DNA of 64,000 bases from Microbacterium sp. LWH3-1.2. GTDB taxonomy: Bacteria; Actinomycetota; Actinomycetes; Actinomycetales; Microbacteriaceae. Position numbers and translations under genes: made by a program. The DNA is taken from assembly GCF_040675855.1 (NCBI RefSeq), contig NZ_JBEGIK010000001.1, positions 1,178,001-1,242,000 on the forward strand. Direction: 5' to 3'. How positions within the stretch are numbered: position 1 is the stretch's first letter; every line of letters starts with the position of its first letter. This document shows positions 9,011 to 16,001 of this stretch, piece after piece. The notes beneath the pieces were generated by a model. The model searched no databases. It had not been told where the DNA came from and worked only from the letters and a program-made list of their open reading frames with translations.

Positions 9011-11197
9011 TCATGAGACCGCCTCCGCGTGCAGGATGGCCGCCCGTTCGGGGTGGAACACGGGGAAGTCGAGCCCGACGACCCCGAGTGCAGAGCCGCT
9101 GAGCACGGGGGCGCTGCCGTCGTCGGCGCGGTCCGGCGTCGCCCCGCCCAGCCAGGCGGGGACTTGCCAGGGCGGACCGAGCGACTCGGGGGCGTTCGCC
9201 GTCAGCCGGTAACGGCGACGGGGGTCCAGTCCAGGAAGACGGATGTGCGCCATCGCGTCGGCGCTGGTCGACGGCGTCACCACCGCGTAGATCGCCTCGT
9301 CGCGGGTGGGCGAGACGACGCCCCGCAGCGACGGGCCGCCGAGATCGCTCGAACCCGACACGGCTCGGCCGGTGGAGATGAGGTCGCGGTGACGACGCCA
9401 GCGCGCGATCCAGGTGGAGAGCACCTCGCGCTCGTCGCCGCTCAGTTCGCGGATGTCCCACTCGATGCCGAAATGCCCGAGGAACGCCACGGCACAGCGA
9501 TAGGCGAGTGTGGAGGTGCGCCCGGTGGTGCTGGAGACCGCAGAGGCCACGTGCGATCCCATCATCTCGGGCGGTACGAGCAGGCCGGTCCAGCCGAGGA
9601 TGTGGAAGCGGTCGACCGGGTCATGGCTGTCGGAGGGGTGGATACGGTCGGTGCGCTCGAGGATGCCGAGGTCGACCCGGCCCCCGCCCGACGCGCAGCT
9701 TTCGATCTCGAGCTGGGGATGCCGGCGGCGCAGCTCGTCGAGGAGCCGATACACCGCGATGGTCTGGTCGTGGACCGCGGGCGCGCCGGTGGCCGGATGC
9801 CCGGCGTCGACGAGGTCGCGGTTGTGGTCCCACTTCAGGTAGCTCACGCCGATCTCGGTGACAAGAGCGTCCAGTCGGTCGCGGATGTGCGCGTACGCAT
9901 CGGGGTTGGTCAAGTCGAGCACCTGCTGGAAGCGGTAGCGCGCGGGCAGGGTGTCGCGGGCTCGAAGGATCCAGTCGGGGTGGGCCCGGGCGAGGTCGGA
10001 ATCCTCGTTGATCATCTCGGGCTCGACCCAGAGTCCGAACTCCATTCCCAGCGAGCGCACCCGATCGGCCAGCGGGCGCAGTCCGTCCGGCCACGCCCCG
10101 GGATCCGGCTCCCAGTCGCCGAGGCCGGAGCGGTCGTCCCGTCGCCCCCGGAACCAGCCGTCGTCGAGCACGAACCGTTCGACGCCGAGAGCCGCGCCCT
10201 GTTCTGCCAGCTCGGTCAGGGCCGCGGCATCCTGATCGAAGTACACCGCTTCCCACACGTTCAAGGTGACCGGTCGCGGCCGGTCGCCGGCGCGGTTGCG
10301 ATCGCGCAGATACGTATGGAACCGCGCGGATGCCGCGTCCCACCCGTCGCCGTACGCGCCGAACACCCACGGCGTCACGTACTCGTCGCCTGCCTTCAGG
10401 CGCACCTCTCCGGGAAGGAGCAGCTCGCCGCCGCGGAAGGCCAGGTACCCGTCGGTGCGCTCCACGGCGTGCTCGTGGTCACCGCTGAAACCCACGTGAC
10501 AGAGCCATGTCTCACCGGCGTCGGCGGCGAAACCCGGCACACCGAGGGCGAGGACGGTGGTGGCGTCGAGACCCGTGCGGCCGCGGCGCGAGACGCGAGC
10601 GTGGGTGCCGCGGACGACGGGATGGCGCTGCGGGATCCGCTCGTGAGCCCACCTGCCGGTGAAGTCGAGGATCTCGCTCGCGCGCAGGGGCACCGGCAGC
10701 GCCGGGAGGGCCTCGACGACGTCCACGTCGTTCGCGACGGTGCCGAGATTGCGCACGCCGACTCGTGTGCGCAAGAGGCCGGCAGGCGTGAGATCGATCT
10801 CCACAACGACGCCGATCCCTGCCCATTCGTCGCTCCCCTCGGCGGTGATGCTCGCGGCTCCGAGCGAGATCGCACCGACAGGGACCGGCGTGCCCGCCAC
10901 GAGCAGCGGCGCGGCGCGGAAGCGCGGGGACCACGCGCGACCACCGCGGTGCACGCTCAGTCCGGGGCTGCCGAACCAGCCGCGCGAGTGTTCCGGGAGC
11001 ACACTCGGTCGGTATGGTACGTCCGAATCAGCGGACAATCCGGGCCGATGATCGATGGAGGCGAGCGCGCACAGGTCGTCATCCGAGACATCCAGGCGCG
11101 CGCCCCAGTGGAGGATCGCCGGCAGCTCGTCGCCGCGTTGGGTCACCACCACCGACACATCATCGGACGACAGATGGACGACGCGAAGATCACTCAT
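9011..11197 (-). CDS. GH36 alpha-galactosidase
   Basis: A 728-residue family GH36 enzyme removing alpha-1,6-linked galactose from raffinose-type sugars or galactomannan side chains. The N-terminal beta-sandwich is followed by a TIM barrel with FVLDDGWFRGR, the catalytic nucleophile Asp457 in YLKWDHNRD, and the acid/base Asp523 in HPSDSHDPVDR. The Cys-Gly-rich SCASGGGRVD motif is also present. No signal peptide, so cytoplasmic. ATG at 11197 is preferred; a GTG two codons upstream (11203) is an alternative. It faces the GH127 gene across 65 bp that contain the third LacI-type operator, so it may belong to the same regulon. Confidence 0.93.
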   Translation of the reverse strand: MSDLRVVHLSSDDVSVVVTQRGDELPAILHWGARLDVSDDDLCALASIDHRPGLSADSDVPYRPSVLPEHSRGWFGSPGLSVHRGGRAWSPRFRAAPLLVAGTPVPVGAISLGAASITAEGSDEWAGIGVVVEIDLTPAGLLRTRVGVRNLGTVANDVDVVEALPALPVPLRASEILDFTGRWAHERIPQRHPVVRGTHARVSRRGRTGLDATTVLALGVPGFAADAGETWLCHVGFSGDHEHAVERTDGYLAFRGGELLLPGEVRLKAGDEYVTPWVFGAYGDGWDAASARFHTYLRDRNRAGDRPRPVTLNVWEAVYFDQDAAALTELAEQGAALGVERFVLDDGWFRGRRDDRSGLGDWEPDPGAWPDGLRPLADRVRSLGMEFGLWVEPEMINEDSDLARAHPDWILRARDTLPARYRFQQVLDLTNPDAYAHIRDRLDALVTEIGVSYLKWDHNRDLVDAGHPATGAPAVHDQTIAVYRLLDELRRRHPQLEIESCASGGGRVDLGILERTDRIHPSDSHDPVDRFHILGWTGLLVPPEMMGSHVASAVSSTTGRTSTLAYRCAVAFLGHFGIEWDIRELSGDEREVLSTWIARWRRHRDLISTGRAVSGSSDLGGPSLRGVVSPTRDEAIYAVVTPSTSADAMAHIRLPGLDPRRRYRLTANAPESLGPPWQVPAWLGGATPDRADDGSAPVLSGSALGVVGLDFPVFHPERAAILHAEAVS

Positions 11198-11207
11198 ACG
11201 CACTATC

Positions 11208-11236
11208 TTGGTGGCGAAGGGGGAGGGGAGTACAGT
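11208..11236 (+). promoter_or_regulatory. Putative promoter of the GH127 gene
   Basis: A TTGGTG box (11208-11213) and a TACAGT box (11231-11236) are spaced by 17 nt. The start point would fall inside the operator at 11239-11250. Confidence 0.45.
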
Positions 11237-11238
11237 CA

Positions 11239-11250
11239 GAGATCGATCTC
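11239..11250. promoter_or_regulatory. LacI-type operator before the GH127 gene
   Basis: GAGATCGATCTC is a perfect 12-bp palindrome identical to the core of the 18-bp site at 1483-1500. It immediately follows a candidate -10 box and precedes the RBS AGGAGG (11254-11259). Confidence 0.7.
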
Positions 11251-11262
11251 ACCAGGAGGAAC

Positions 11263-13101
11263 GTGACTCTCCACCCCGCCACCCCCGCTCCGGCCGCAAC
11301 CGCCCTCGCGCCCGAACGGGTCAGGCTCGCGCCCGGGACGTTCGAGAACCGCCGACGTCTCAACCGCGAGTACCTCGTCTCGCTGACGGAGCGCAACCTT
11401 CTGCAGAACCACCTTCTCGAGGCCGGGGTCACTGACCAGGCCTGGCACCTGCATCCCTCGCGTTCCGGCGTCGCCGACCGTGGACTCGATCGGCACTGGG
11501 GCTGGGAGACCCCGGGCTCGCTGCTGCGGGGACACTTCCTCGGTCACTGGATGTCGGCGGCGGCGCGCGAAATCGCCACCACCGGGGACCCGGTGCTGCG
11601 AGGCCGCCTCGAGAACGTTGTGGCTGCATTGGAGCGGTGCCAGGACGAGAACGGCGGGGAATGGGTGTTCGCCACCCCCGAGTCGTTTCTGCGGCGACTG
11701 GGCGAAGGCCGCGAGACGTGGGCGCCCCAGTACGCGATCCACAAGACCTTCATGGGGCTGATGGACGTATGGCGGGACCTCGGCGACGAGCGCGCCCTCG
11801 CGATCGCGAACCGCGCGGCGGCGGCGATCGCCCGGTGGGCGCGCGGGTTCGACACCGCGAGCTTCCAGCGGATCCTCGATGTCGAGACGGGTGGAATGCT
11901 CGAGGTGTGGGCTGACCTGCTCGAGGCCACCGGTGACGAGCAGTACCGCGAGCTGCTCGACCGCTACTGGCACGGCGCTGTCTTCGACCCGCTGCGGGCG
12001 GGCGACGACGTGCTCACGAACATGCACGCCAACACCACGATCCCCGAGGTGCTCGGGGCCGCCCGCGCCTACGAGGTCACCGGAGAGGGGCGGTGGCGCG
12101 ACGTCGTGACCGCGTACTGGCGGTCCGCGGTCGTGGAGCGCGGCACGTTCTGCACCGGCGGGCAGACCTCGGGAGAGATCTGGACGCCGCCCTTCGCGTT
12201 CGCCGCCCGCCGGGGGTCGAAGACCCAGGAGCATTGCTCGGTGTACAACATGATCCGGCTGGCGGACGTGGTCTTCCGCTGGACCGGAGATGTCGAGGCG
12301 CTGGACTACATCGAGACCAACCTGCACAACGGCCTGCTCGCACAGCAGAACCCGCGCACCGGCATGGTGGCGTACTTCCTCCCGCTCGAAGGCGGCGCAC
12401 GCAAGGAGTGGGGCAGCCCCACCGAGGACTTCTGGTGCTGCCACGGCACGCTCGTGCAGGCGCACACCCGTCATGCTCAGTCTGCCCTCTACGCCGCACC
12501 GGGCGGCGCCTTGACGGTGGCGCAGTACGTGCCGGTCCGGGGTGACTTCCCCGACCGGGGCGCACGCATCGACATCGTCGTCCTCGACGACGCGCGGTAC
12601 GTCGGTCCCGACGCCAATGCCGGACCGGGCGGCGACCGTCATCGTCCGCGGGCGCTTCGCGTGCGCGTCACCGTCACAGGAAGCGCGAGTCAGGTGCGTC
12701 TGCGCGTGCCGGCGTGGATCTCGGCCGAACCCCGCGTGCACACCGAGGCGTCCTGGCAGCGCGCGGACCGGTGGCTCGACGTCGCTCATCCCGGCGGCGA
12801 GACCGAGATCGCGGTGGAGTTCCCGTTCGTCGTACGGACGGTGCCGATCCCCGACGAGCCGGCGACAGTCGCCTTCGTGGAGGGTCCGACCGTCCTGGCG
12901 GGCCTGGTCGATCGCGAAGTGGCGCTCATCGGTGATTCGGACGACGCGGCTACGATGCTCGCGCCCGATGACGAGCGGCAGTGGACTCAATGGCTCACGC
13001 GCTATCGAAGCGTGGGGCAGTCCCAGGCGATCCGGTTCGTGCCGTTGCACGAGGTGGTCGACGAGCGCTACTCGGTGTACTTCCCGGTGCGCTCGGCGTA
13101 G
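11263..13101 (+). CDS. GH127-type beta-L-arabinofuranosidase (DUF1680)
   Basis: A 612-residue protein of the DUF1680/GH127 family, an (alpha/alpha)6 barrel with C-terminal beta domains that releases beta-L-arabinofuranose, for instance from hydroxyproline-linked arabinan. The family's zinc-binding catalytic set is visible: Glu323 and Cys325 in QEHCSVYN, and Cys392-Cys393 in FWCCHGT. The GTG at 11263 follows AGGAGG at 11254-11259, so the upstream part of the open frame is not coding. No signal peptide is seen. The gene is separated from its sugar island neighbours only by the shared operator region. Fine specificity among GH127 and related families is not certain. Confidence 0.85.
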   Translation: MTLHPATPAPAATALAPERVRLAPGTFENRRRLNREYLVSLTERNLLQNHLLEAGVTDQAWHLHPSRSGVADRGLDRHWGWETPGSLLRGHFLGHWMSAAAREIATTGDPVLRGRLENVVAALERCQDENGGEWVFATPESFLRRLGEGRETWAPQYAIHKTFMGLMDVWRDLGDERALAIANRAAAAIARWARGFDTASFQRILDVETGGMLEVWADLLEATGDEQYRELLDRYWHGAVFDPLRAGDDVLTNMHANTTIPEVLGAARAYEVTGEGRWRDVVTAYWRSAVVERGTFCTGGQTSGEIWTPPFAFAARRGSKTQEHCSVYNMIRLADVVFRWTGDVEALDYIETNLHNGLLAQQNPRTGMVAYFLPLEGGARKEWGSPTEDFWCCHGTLVQAHTRHAQSALYAAPGGALTVAQYVPVRGDFPDRGARIDIVVLDDARYVGPDANAGPGGDRHRPRALRVRVTVTGSASQVRLRVPAWISAEPRVHTEASWQRADRWLDVAHPGGETEIAVEFPFVVRTVPIPDEPATVAFVEGPTVLAGLVDREVALIGDSDDAATMLAPDDERQWTQWLTRYRSVGQSQAIRFVPLHEVVDERYSVYFPVRSA

Positions 13102-13111
13102 CTTCGCCGAC

Positions 13112-14131
13112 CTACATCGCGGTGCGGGTCGAGCCGCGTTCGACGAGCTCGGTCGGCATGACGATCGCCTCGGGCGCCACCTCATCCCCGGCTGCGGAGC
13201 GGGCCAGAAGACGCACTGCGGTCGCGGCCATCTCGCGGATGGGCTGGCGGATGGTCGTGAGCGACGGCTGCAGCCAACGCGCCCCCCGAACGTCGTCGAA
13301 GCCGACCACGAGCACGTCGCGGGGGATGCCGAGCCCGCTGTCGGTGACCGCCCGATAAGCGCCGGCGGCCATCTCGTCCGAGCAGGCGAAGATCCCCACG
13401 GGGCCTTCGCCGCCGAGCTCCGACAGTGCCCGTGCGCACGCACGGCGAGCGTCCCACGCGCTCCAGTCGGCGCTCGTCCGTACGCACGGCGCTCCGGGCG
13501 CGAGCTCGCCCAGGGCTGCGGTGAACCCGTCGACACGCGCGCGTCCGTACCGGTACGAGGGTGCGCCGCCGATGACGATGAAGCGACGGGCTCCCCGGGA
13601 GATGAGGTGCTCGGCGGCCGCCGAACCACCCGCCCGGTCGGTCGTGCGGACGCTCGGCAGCGGCCTGGACGACTCGGAGGGGGGCTCCATCAGCACGAGG
13701 GGGATGCCGGCGCGGTGCATCGCGAGGATCTGCGTGCTCGTGGGGGTGATGAGTCCGACGACGACGCCGGCGGAGCCGCGGGAACGGATGCGTTCGGGCC
13801 AGTCGTGCGCGGGGTCGTCCCGCTCGGCTGTCAGCACGAGGTCGTAGCCGAGCGACGAAGCGGTGGTGCGGGCTCCCGCGGTGATCTCCTCGGTGTACGG
13901 GTCGTGGAAGTGCCCGAGGACGAGGTCGAACATCAACGAGGTGCCACGGCGCGGCCGGCCCCGCCCCGCACCGGTGCCGGGGTAACCGAGCTCGGCCGCC
14001 GCGCGGAGGACTGCAGCTCGCGTCTCGGCGGCCATCTCGCCCCGCGCGCGGAGCGCCCGCGACGCCGTGGCGACACTCACCCCTGCGTGTTCGGCCACCG
14101 CACTGAGGGTCACACGTGCGCCGTCGCTCAT
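13112..14131 (-). CDS. LacI-family transcriptional regulator
   Basis: A 339-residue second LacI protein. The HTH is VTLSAVAEHAGVSVATASRA (residues 7-26), followed by an effector domain with IFACSDEMAAGAYRAV and GFDDVRGARWLQPSLTTIRQP, both family landmarks. ATG at 14131 is preferred over an upstream TTG because the latter would place the palindrome TTTGCGCAAA inside the coding sequence. It converges with the GH127 gene and is divergent from a ThuA-like gene, which is its most likely target. It differs markedly from the first LacI protein and probably has a different operator. Confidence 0.92.
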   Translation of the reverse strand: MSDGARVTLSAVAEHAGVSVATASRALRARGEMAAETRAAVLRAAAELGYPGTGAGRGRPRRGTSLMFDLVLGHFHDPYTEEITAGARTTASSLGYDLVLTAERDDPAHDWPERIRSRGSAGVVVGLITPTSTQILAMHRAGIPLVLMEPPSESSRPLPSVRTTDRAGGSAAAEHLISRGARRFIVIGGAPSYRYGRARVDGFTAALGELAPGAPCVRTSADWSAWDARRACARALSELGGEGPVGIFACSDEMAAGAYRAVTDSGLGIPRDVLVVGFDDVRGARWLQPSLTTIRQPIREMAATAVRLLARSAAGDEVAPEAIVMPTELVERGSTRTAM

Positions 14132-14140
14132 AGAGCCATT

Positions 14141-14150
14141 TTTGCGCAAA
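14141..14150. promoter_or_regulatory. Palindrome TTTGCGCAAA between divergent lacI-type and thuA-like genes
   Basis: A perfect 10-bp palindrome with a central CG lies 10 bp upstream of the second LacI ATG and about 70 bp upstream of the divergent ThuA-like start. The position suits an operator that controls both genes. No second copy was noticed in the window. Confidence 0.5.
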
Positions 14151-14221
14151 GTTCATACGCTTCGCTTCCGCGCGGTGGCAGTGTGACGGCGTAGCACCCG
14201 TCGATGCGGAGGATGAAGTCG

Positions 14222-14935
14222 ATGACGACGACATACGAGGGACGCCGCGCCCTGATCGTGCGCGGTGGATGGGAGGGTCACCGACCCGTCGAGGCGACCG
14301 AGATCTTCGTGCCGTTCCTGGAGCAGCAGGGCTTCGACGTGCGCATCGAGGAGTCCAATGAGGTCTACGCCGACCGTGAGGTGATGAACCGCACCGACCT
14401 GATCCTGCAGTGCGTGACGATGTCCGAGATCTCGGCCGATGCGCTCGCCGGCCTGCGCGGCGCCGTCGAACGCGGCACCGGCCTGGCCGGCTGGCACGGC
14501 GGCATCGCCGACTCGTACCGGAACAGCTCCGACTACCTGCAGCTGATCGGCGGTCAGTTCGCCACCCACCCGTCCAGGCACCCGGACGCGCGCGAGGGCG
14601 TCGAGGCCGACAACTTCCTCTGCTACACGGTCGACCTCACGGACCTCGGGCGCTCGCACGAGATCATGGTCGGCGTCGAGGACTTCACCCTCCGCACCGA
14701 GCAGTACTGGGTGCTCACCGACGACCTCAACGACGTGCTGGCCACGACCACTCATCCAGTCCAGCCGTACCACCCCTGGCATCGCCCCATCACCTCGCCC
14801 GCCGTGTGGACGCGCGAGTGGGGTCAGGGTCGCGTCTTCGTCGCGACCCCCGGTCACAGTCTGTCCGTCCTGCGCGACGTCAGCGTCCGCACCATCATCG
14901 AACGGGGAATGCTCTGGGCGACTCGCCGTCCATGA
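14222..14935 (+). CDS. ThuA-like domain protein 2
   Basis: A 237-residue ThuA-fold protein. Three in-frame ATGs exist (14204, 14213, 14222); 14222 is chosen because GGAGGA (14208-14213) is then 8 nt upstream. Landmarks are RALIVRGGWEGHRP near the N-terminus, GLAGWHGGIADSYR in the middle (the WHGG motif is highly conserved in the family), and GQGRVFVATPGHSLS near the end, with the Gly-His pair of the putative ligand site. It is only distantly similar to the ThuA protein at 7117, so the locus carries two subfamilies. It is a single gene divergent from the second LacI regulator. The role is inferred to be sugar modification or isomerisation. Confidence 0.88.
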   Translation: MTTTYEGRRALIVRGGWEGHRPVEATEIFVPFLEQQGFDVRIEESNEVYADREVMNRTDLILQCVTMSEISADALAGLRGAVERGTGLAGWHGGIADSYRNSSDYLQLIGGQFATHPSRHPDAREGVEADNFLCYTVDLTDLGRSHEIMVGVEDFTLRTEQYWVLTDDLNDVLATTTHPVQPYHPWHRPITSPAVWTREWGQGRVFVATPGHSLSVLRDVSVRTIIERGMLWATRRP

Positions 14936-14936
14936 C

Positions 14937-14954
14937 CACGGCGGCCTGGCCGTG
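14937..14954 (+). terminator. Weak hairpin after thuA-like gene 2
   Basis: Arms CACGGC and GCCGTG enclose a 6-nt loop directly after the stop codon at 14933-14935. There is no T-run, so termination strength is uncertain. Confidence 0.35.
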
Positions 14955-14997
14955 ATAGATGACGCGGGATGGGTCCGGACCCGCAGCCCGGGCGTCA

Positions 14998-15100
14998 ACC
15001 CGCCGTGCGCACACGGAACACGGTCGCCGCCGTCGCGAGGAGGACGACGACGGCGCCGCACCAGCGCGCGGTCACGCCGAGGGCCAGCGAGAGGCCATGT
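14998..15100 (-). pseudogene. C-terminal remnant of a membrane transport protein
   Basis: Read on the minus strand, about 33 residues ending at a stop (GLSLALGVTARW, then CGAVVVLLATAATVFRVRTAG) look like the last transmembrane helix and cytoplasmic tail of an MFS- or DMT-type transporter. Upstream of this stretch the frame degenerates into Arg/Pro-rich noise and overlaps TetR-like sequence on the other strand, so the body of the gene is missing. The limits are approximate. Confidence 0.5.
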
Positions 15101-15104
15101 CGGC

Positions 15105-15425
15105 CGCGGGCCTCAACCATGGCGGATTCCACAAGCACTTCGGCTCCAAGGACGAGCTGATGGCGGCGGCGGCATCCGGGATCGGCTCGACCGCGTCGCG
15201 GCCGAGAGCCCGGGCGGCAGCGCTGCGCTGGACCCGGCTGGTGGACGAATACCCGACGTCGTCGCACCGGGACGCGCCGGCTCGTGGGTGCGCGAATGCC
15301 GCACTCGCCGCAGCCGCCGCTCGCGGCAGGACCCGGCCCCTCGTGCGGCCTGGATCGAGGGGCCGGAGGAGACGCTCCCGTCTCGAGCCGATGGCTGAGG
15401 CAGGCGGTCGACGGGGCCGGGAATG
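15105..15425 (+). pseudogene. TetR-family regulator remnant, truncated and frameshifted
   Basis: The plus strand encodes SAAGLNHGGFHKHFGSKDEL, the recognition-helix end of a TetR DNA-binding domain (consensus AGLTHGGFYKHF.SKDEL). Further on YPTSSHRDAPARGCANAALA matches the C-terminal ligand-domain motif of one TetR subfamily (HRD.PG.GC..AALA). After about 15325 the match shifts to another frame, where PAPRAAWIEGPEETL continues it. The first half of the helix-turn-helix is absent and the middle is shortened. TetR genes commonly sit beside the exporter they regulate, and the adjacent transporter tail fits collapse of such a pair. Confidence 0.7.
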
Positions 15426-15427
15426 AC

Positions 15428-15463
15428 GAAACCCCCGCGATGTAGAAGCTACGCGGGGGTTTC
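15428..15463 (-). terminator. Rho-independent terminator after the tRNA cluster
   Basis: Arms GAAACCCCCGCG and CGCGGGGGTTTC are perfect 12-bp complements around a 12-nt loop. The hairpin lies directly at the 3' end of tRNA-Phe on the minus strand and could also stop plus-strand read-through from the TetR remnant. Confidence 0.85.
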
Positions 15464-15465
15464 AG

Positions 15466-15538
15466 TGGCTCCGACCGGCATCGATCCGGTGACCTTTCGA
15501 TTTTCAGTCGAACGCTCTACCAACTGAGCTACAGAGCC
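15466..15538 (-). tRNA. tRNA-Phe (GAA)
   Basis: A 73-nt cloverleaf starts GGCTCTGTAGCTCAG on the minus strand, and its 3' strand GGAGCC pairs with the 5' end. The anticodon arm TTCGA-CTGAAAA-TCGAA gives anticodon GAA, and the T-loop is TCGATGC. CCA is not encoded. It is the last tRNA of the Glu-Asp-Phe cluster and has its own TATAAG box about 12 nt upstream. Confidence 0.95.
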
Positions 15539-15549
15539 TTGCGGCATCT

Positions 15550-15555
15550 CTTATA
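15550..15555 (-). promoter_or_regulatory. Putative -10 box of tRNA-Phe
   Basis: TATAAG on the minus strand lies about 12 nt before the tRNA 5' end, inside a GCGGCA/TGCCGC inverted repeat (15541-15569). The -35 match is poor. Confidence 0.4.
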
Positions 15556-15615
15556 CAAGACCTGCCGCGTCCTAGACGAAAGGCCCTCTTCGAAAAAAGG
15601 GCCCGTCGCTCGGAG

Positions 15616-15689
15616 CGACCCTGACGGGACTTGAACCCGCGACCTCCGCCGTGACAGGGCGGCACGCTAACCAACTGCGCTACAGGGCC
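15616..15689 (-). tRNA. tRNA-Asp (GTC)
   Basis: A 74-nt cloverleaf begins GGCCCTGTAGCGCAG on the minus strand and closes with CAGGGTC plus a G discriminator. The anticodon arm CCGCC-CTGTCAC-GGCGG gives GTC. The T-arm is GCGGG-TTCAAGT-CCCGT. It is the second gene of the cluster. Confidence 0.95.
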
Positions 15690-15709
15690 ATGCTTGTTGA
15701 GTTATTGAG

Positions 15710-15782
15710 TGACCCCAACGGGATTCGAACCCGTGCTACCGCCGTGAAAGGGCGGCGTCCTAGGCCGCTAAACGATGGGGCC
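15710..15782 (-). tRNA. tRNA-Glu (TTC)
   Basis: A 73-nt cloverleaf begins GGCCCCATCGTTTAG on the minus strand and ends TGGGGTC plus an A discriminator. The anticodon arm CCGCC-CTTTCAC-GGCGG gives TTC. The T-arm is ACGGG-TTCGAAT-CCCGT. It is the promoter-proximal gene of the cluster. Confidence 0.95.
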
Positions 15783-15815
15783 GGGTGAACCTTTGGGGCT
15801 CACTGCCGAGGACCA

Positions 15816-15845
15816 AGCATACGTAACTCCCCGCGAAAACGCGAA
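15816..15845 (-). promoter_or_regulatory. Putative promoter of the tRNA-Glu/Asp/Phe cluster
   Basis: On the minus strand TTCGCG (15840-15845) and TATGCT (15816-15821) are 18 nt apart and lie about 35 nt upstream of the tRNA-Glu 5' end. Confidence 0.4.
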
Positions 15846-15941
15846 TCGAGGGCGCGCCGCCCTTGTGCAACTTCTCGCAGAGGCGCACACTGACCGGGTG
15901 ACCGCTACCCGAGGCGGCGGTCGCCGTCCACCTCTGGGGGG

Positions 15942-15969
15942 TTGCACATGTTACTGATGTTGCTAGTGT
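15942..15969 (+). promoter_or_regulatory. Putative promoter of the M23 peptidase gene
   Basis: TTGCAC (15942-15947) and TAGTGT (15964-15969) are 16 nt apart and lie just upstream of the peptidase RBS and GTG start. The 219-bp gap 15783-16001 holds this and the divergent tRNA promoter and nothing else recognisable. Confidence 0.5.
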
Positions 15970-16001
15970 GAAACGAGTTGACGCCGCGAGGGAGGGATCC
16001 G

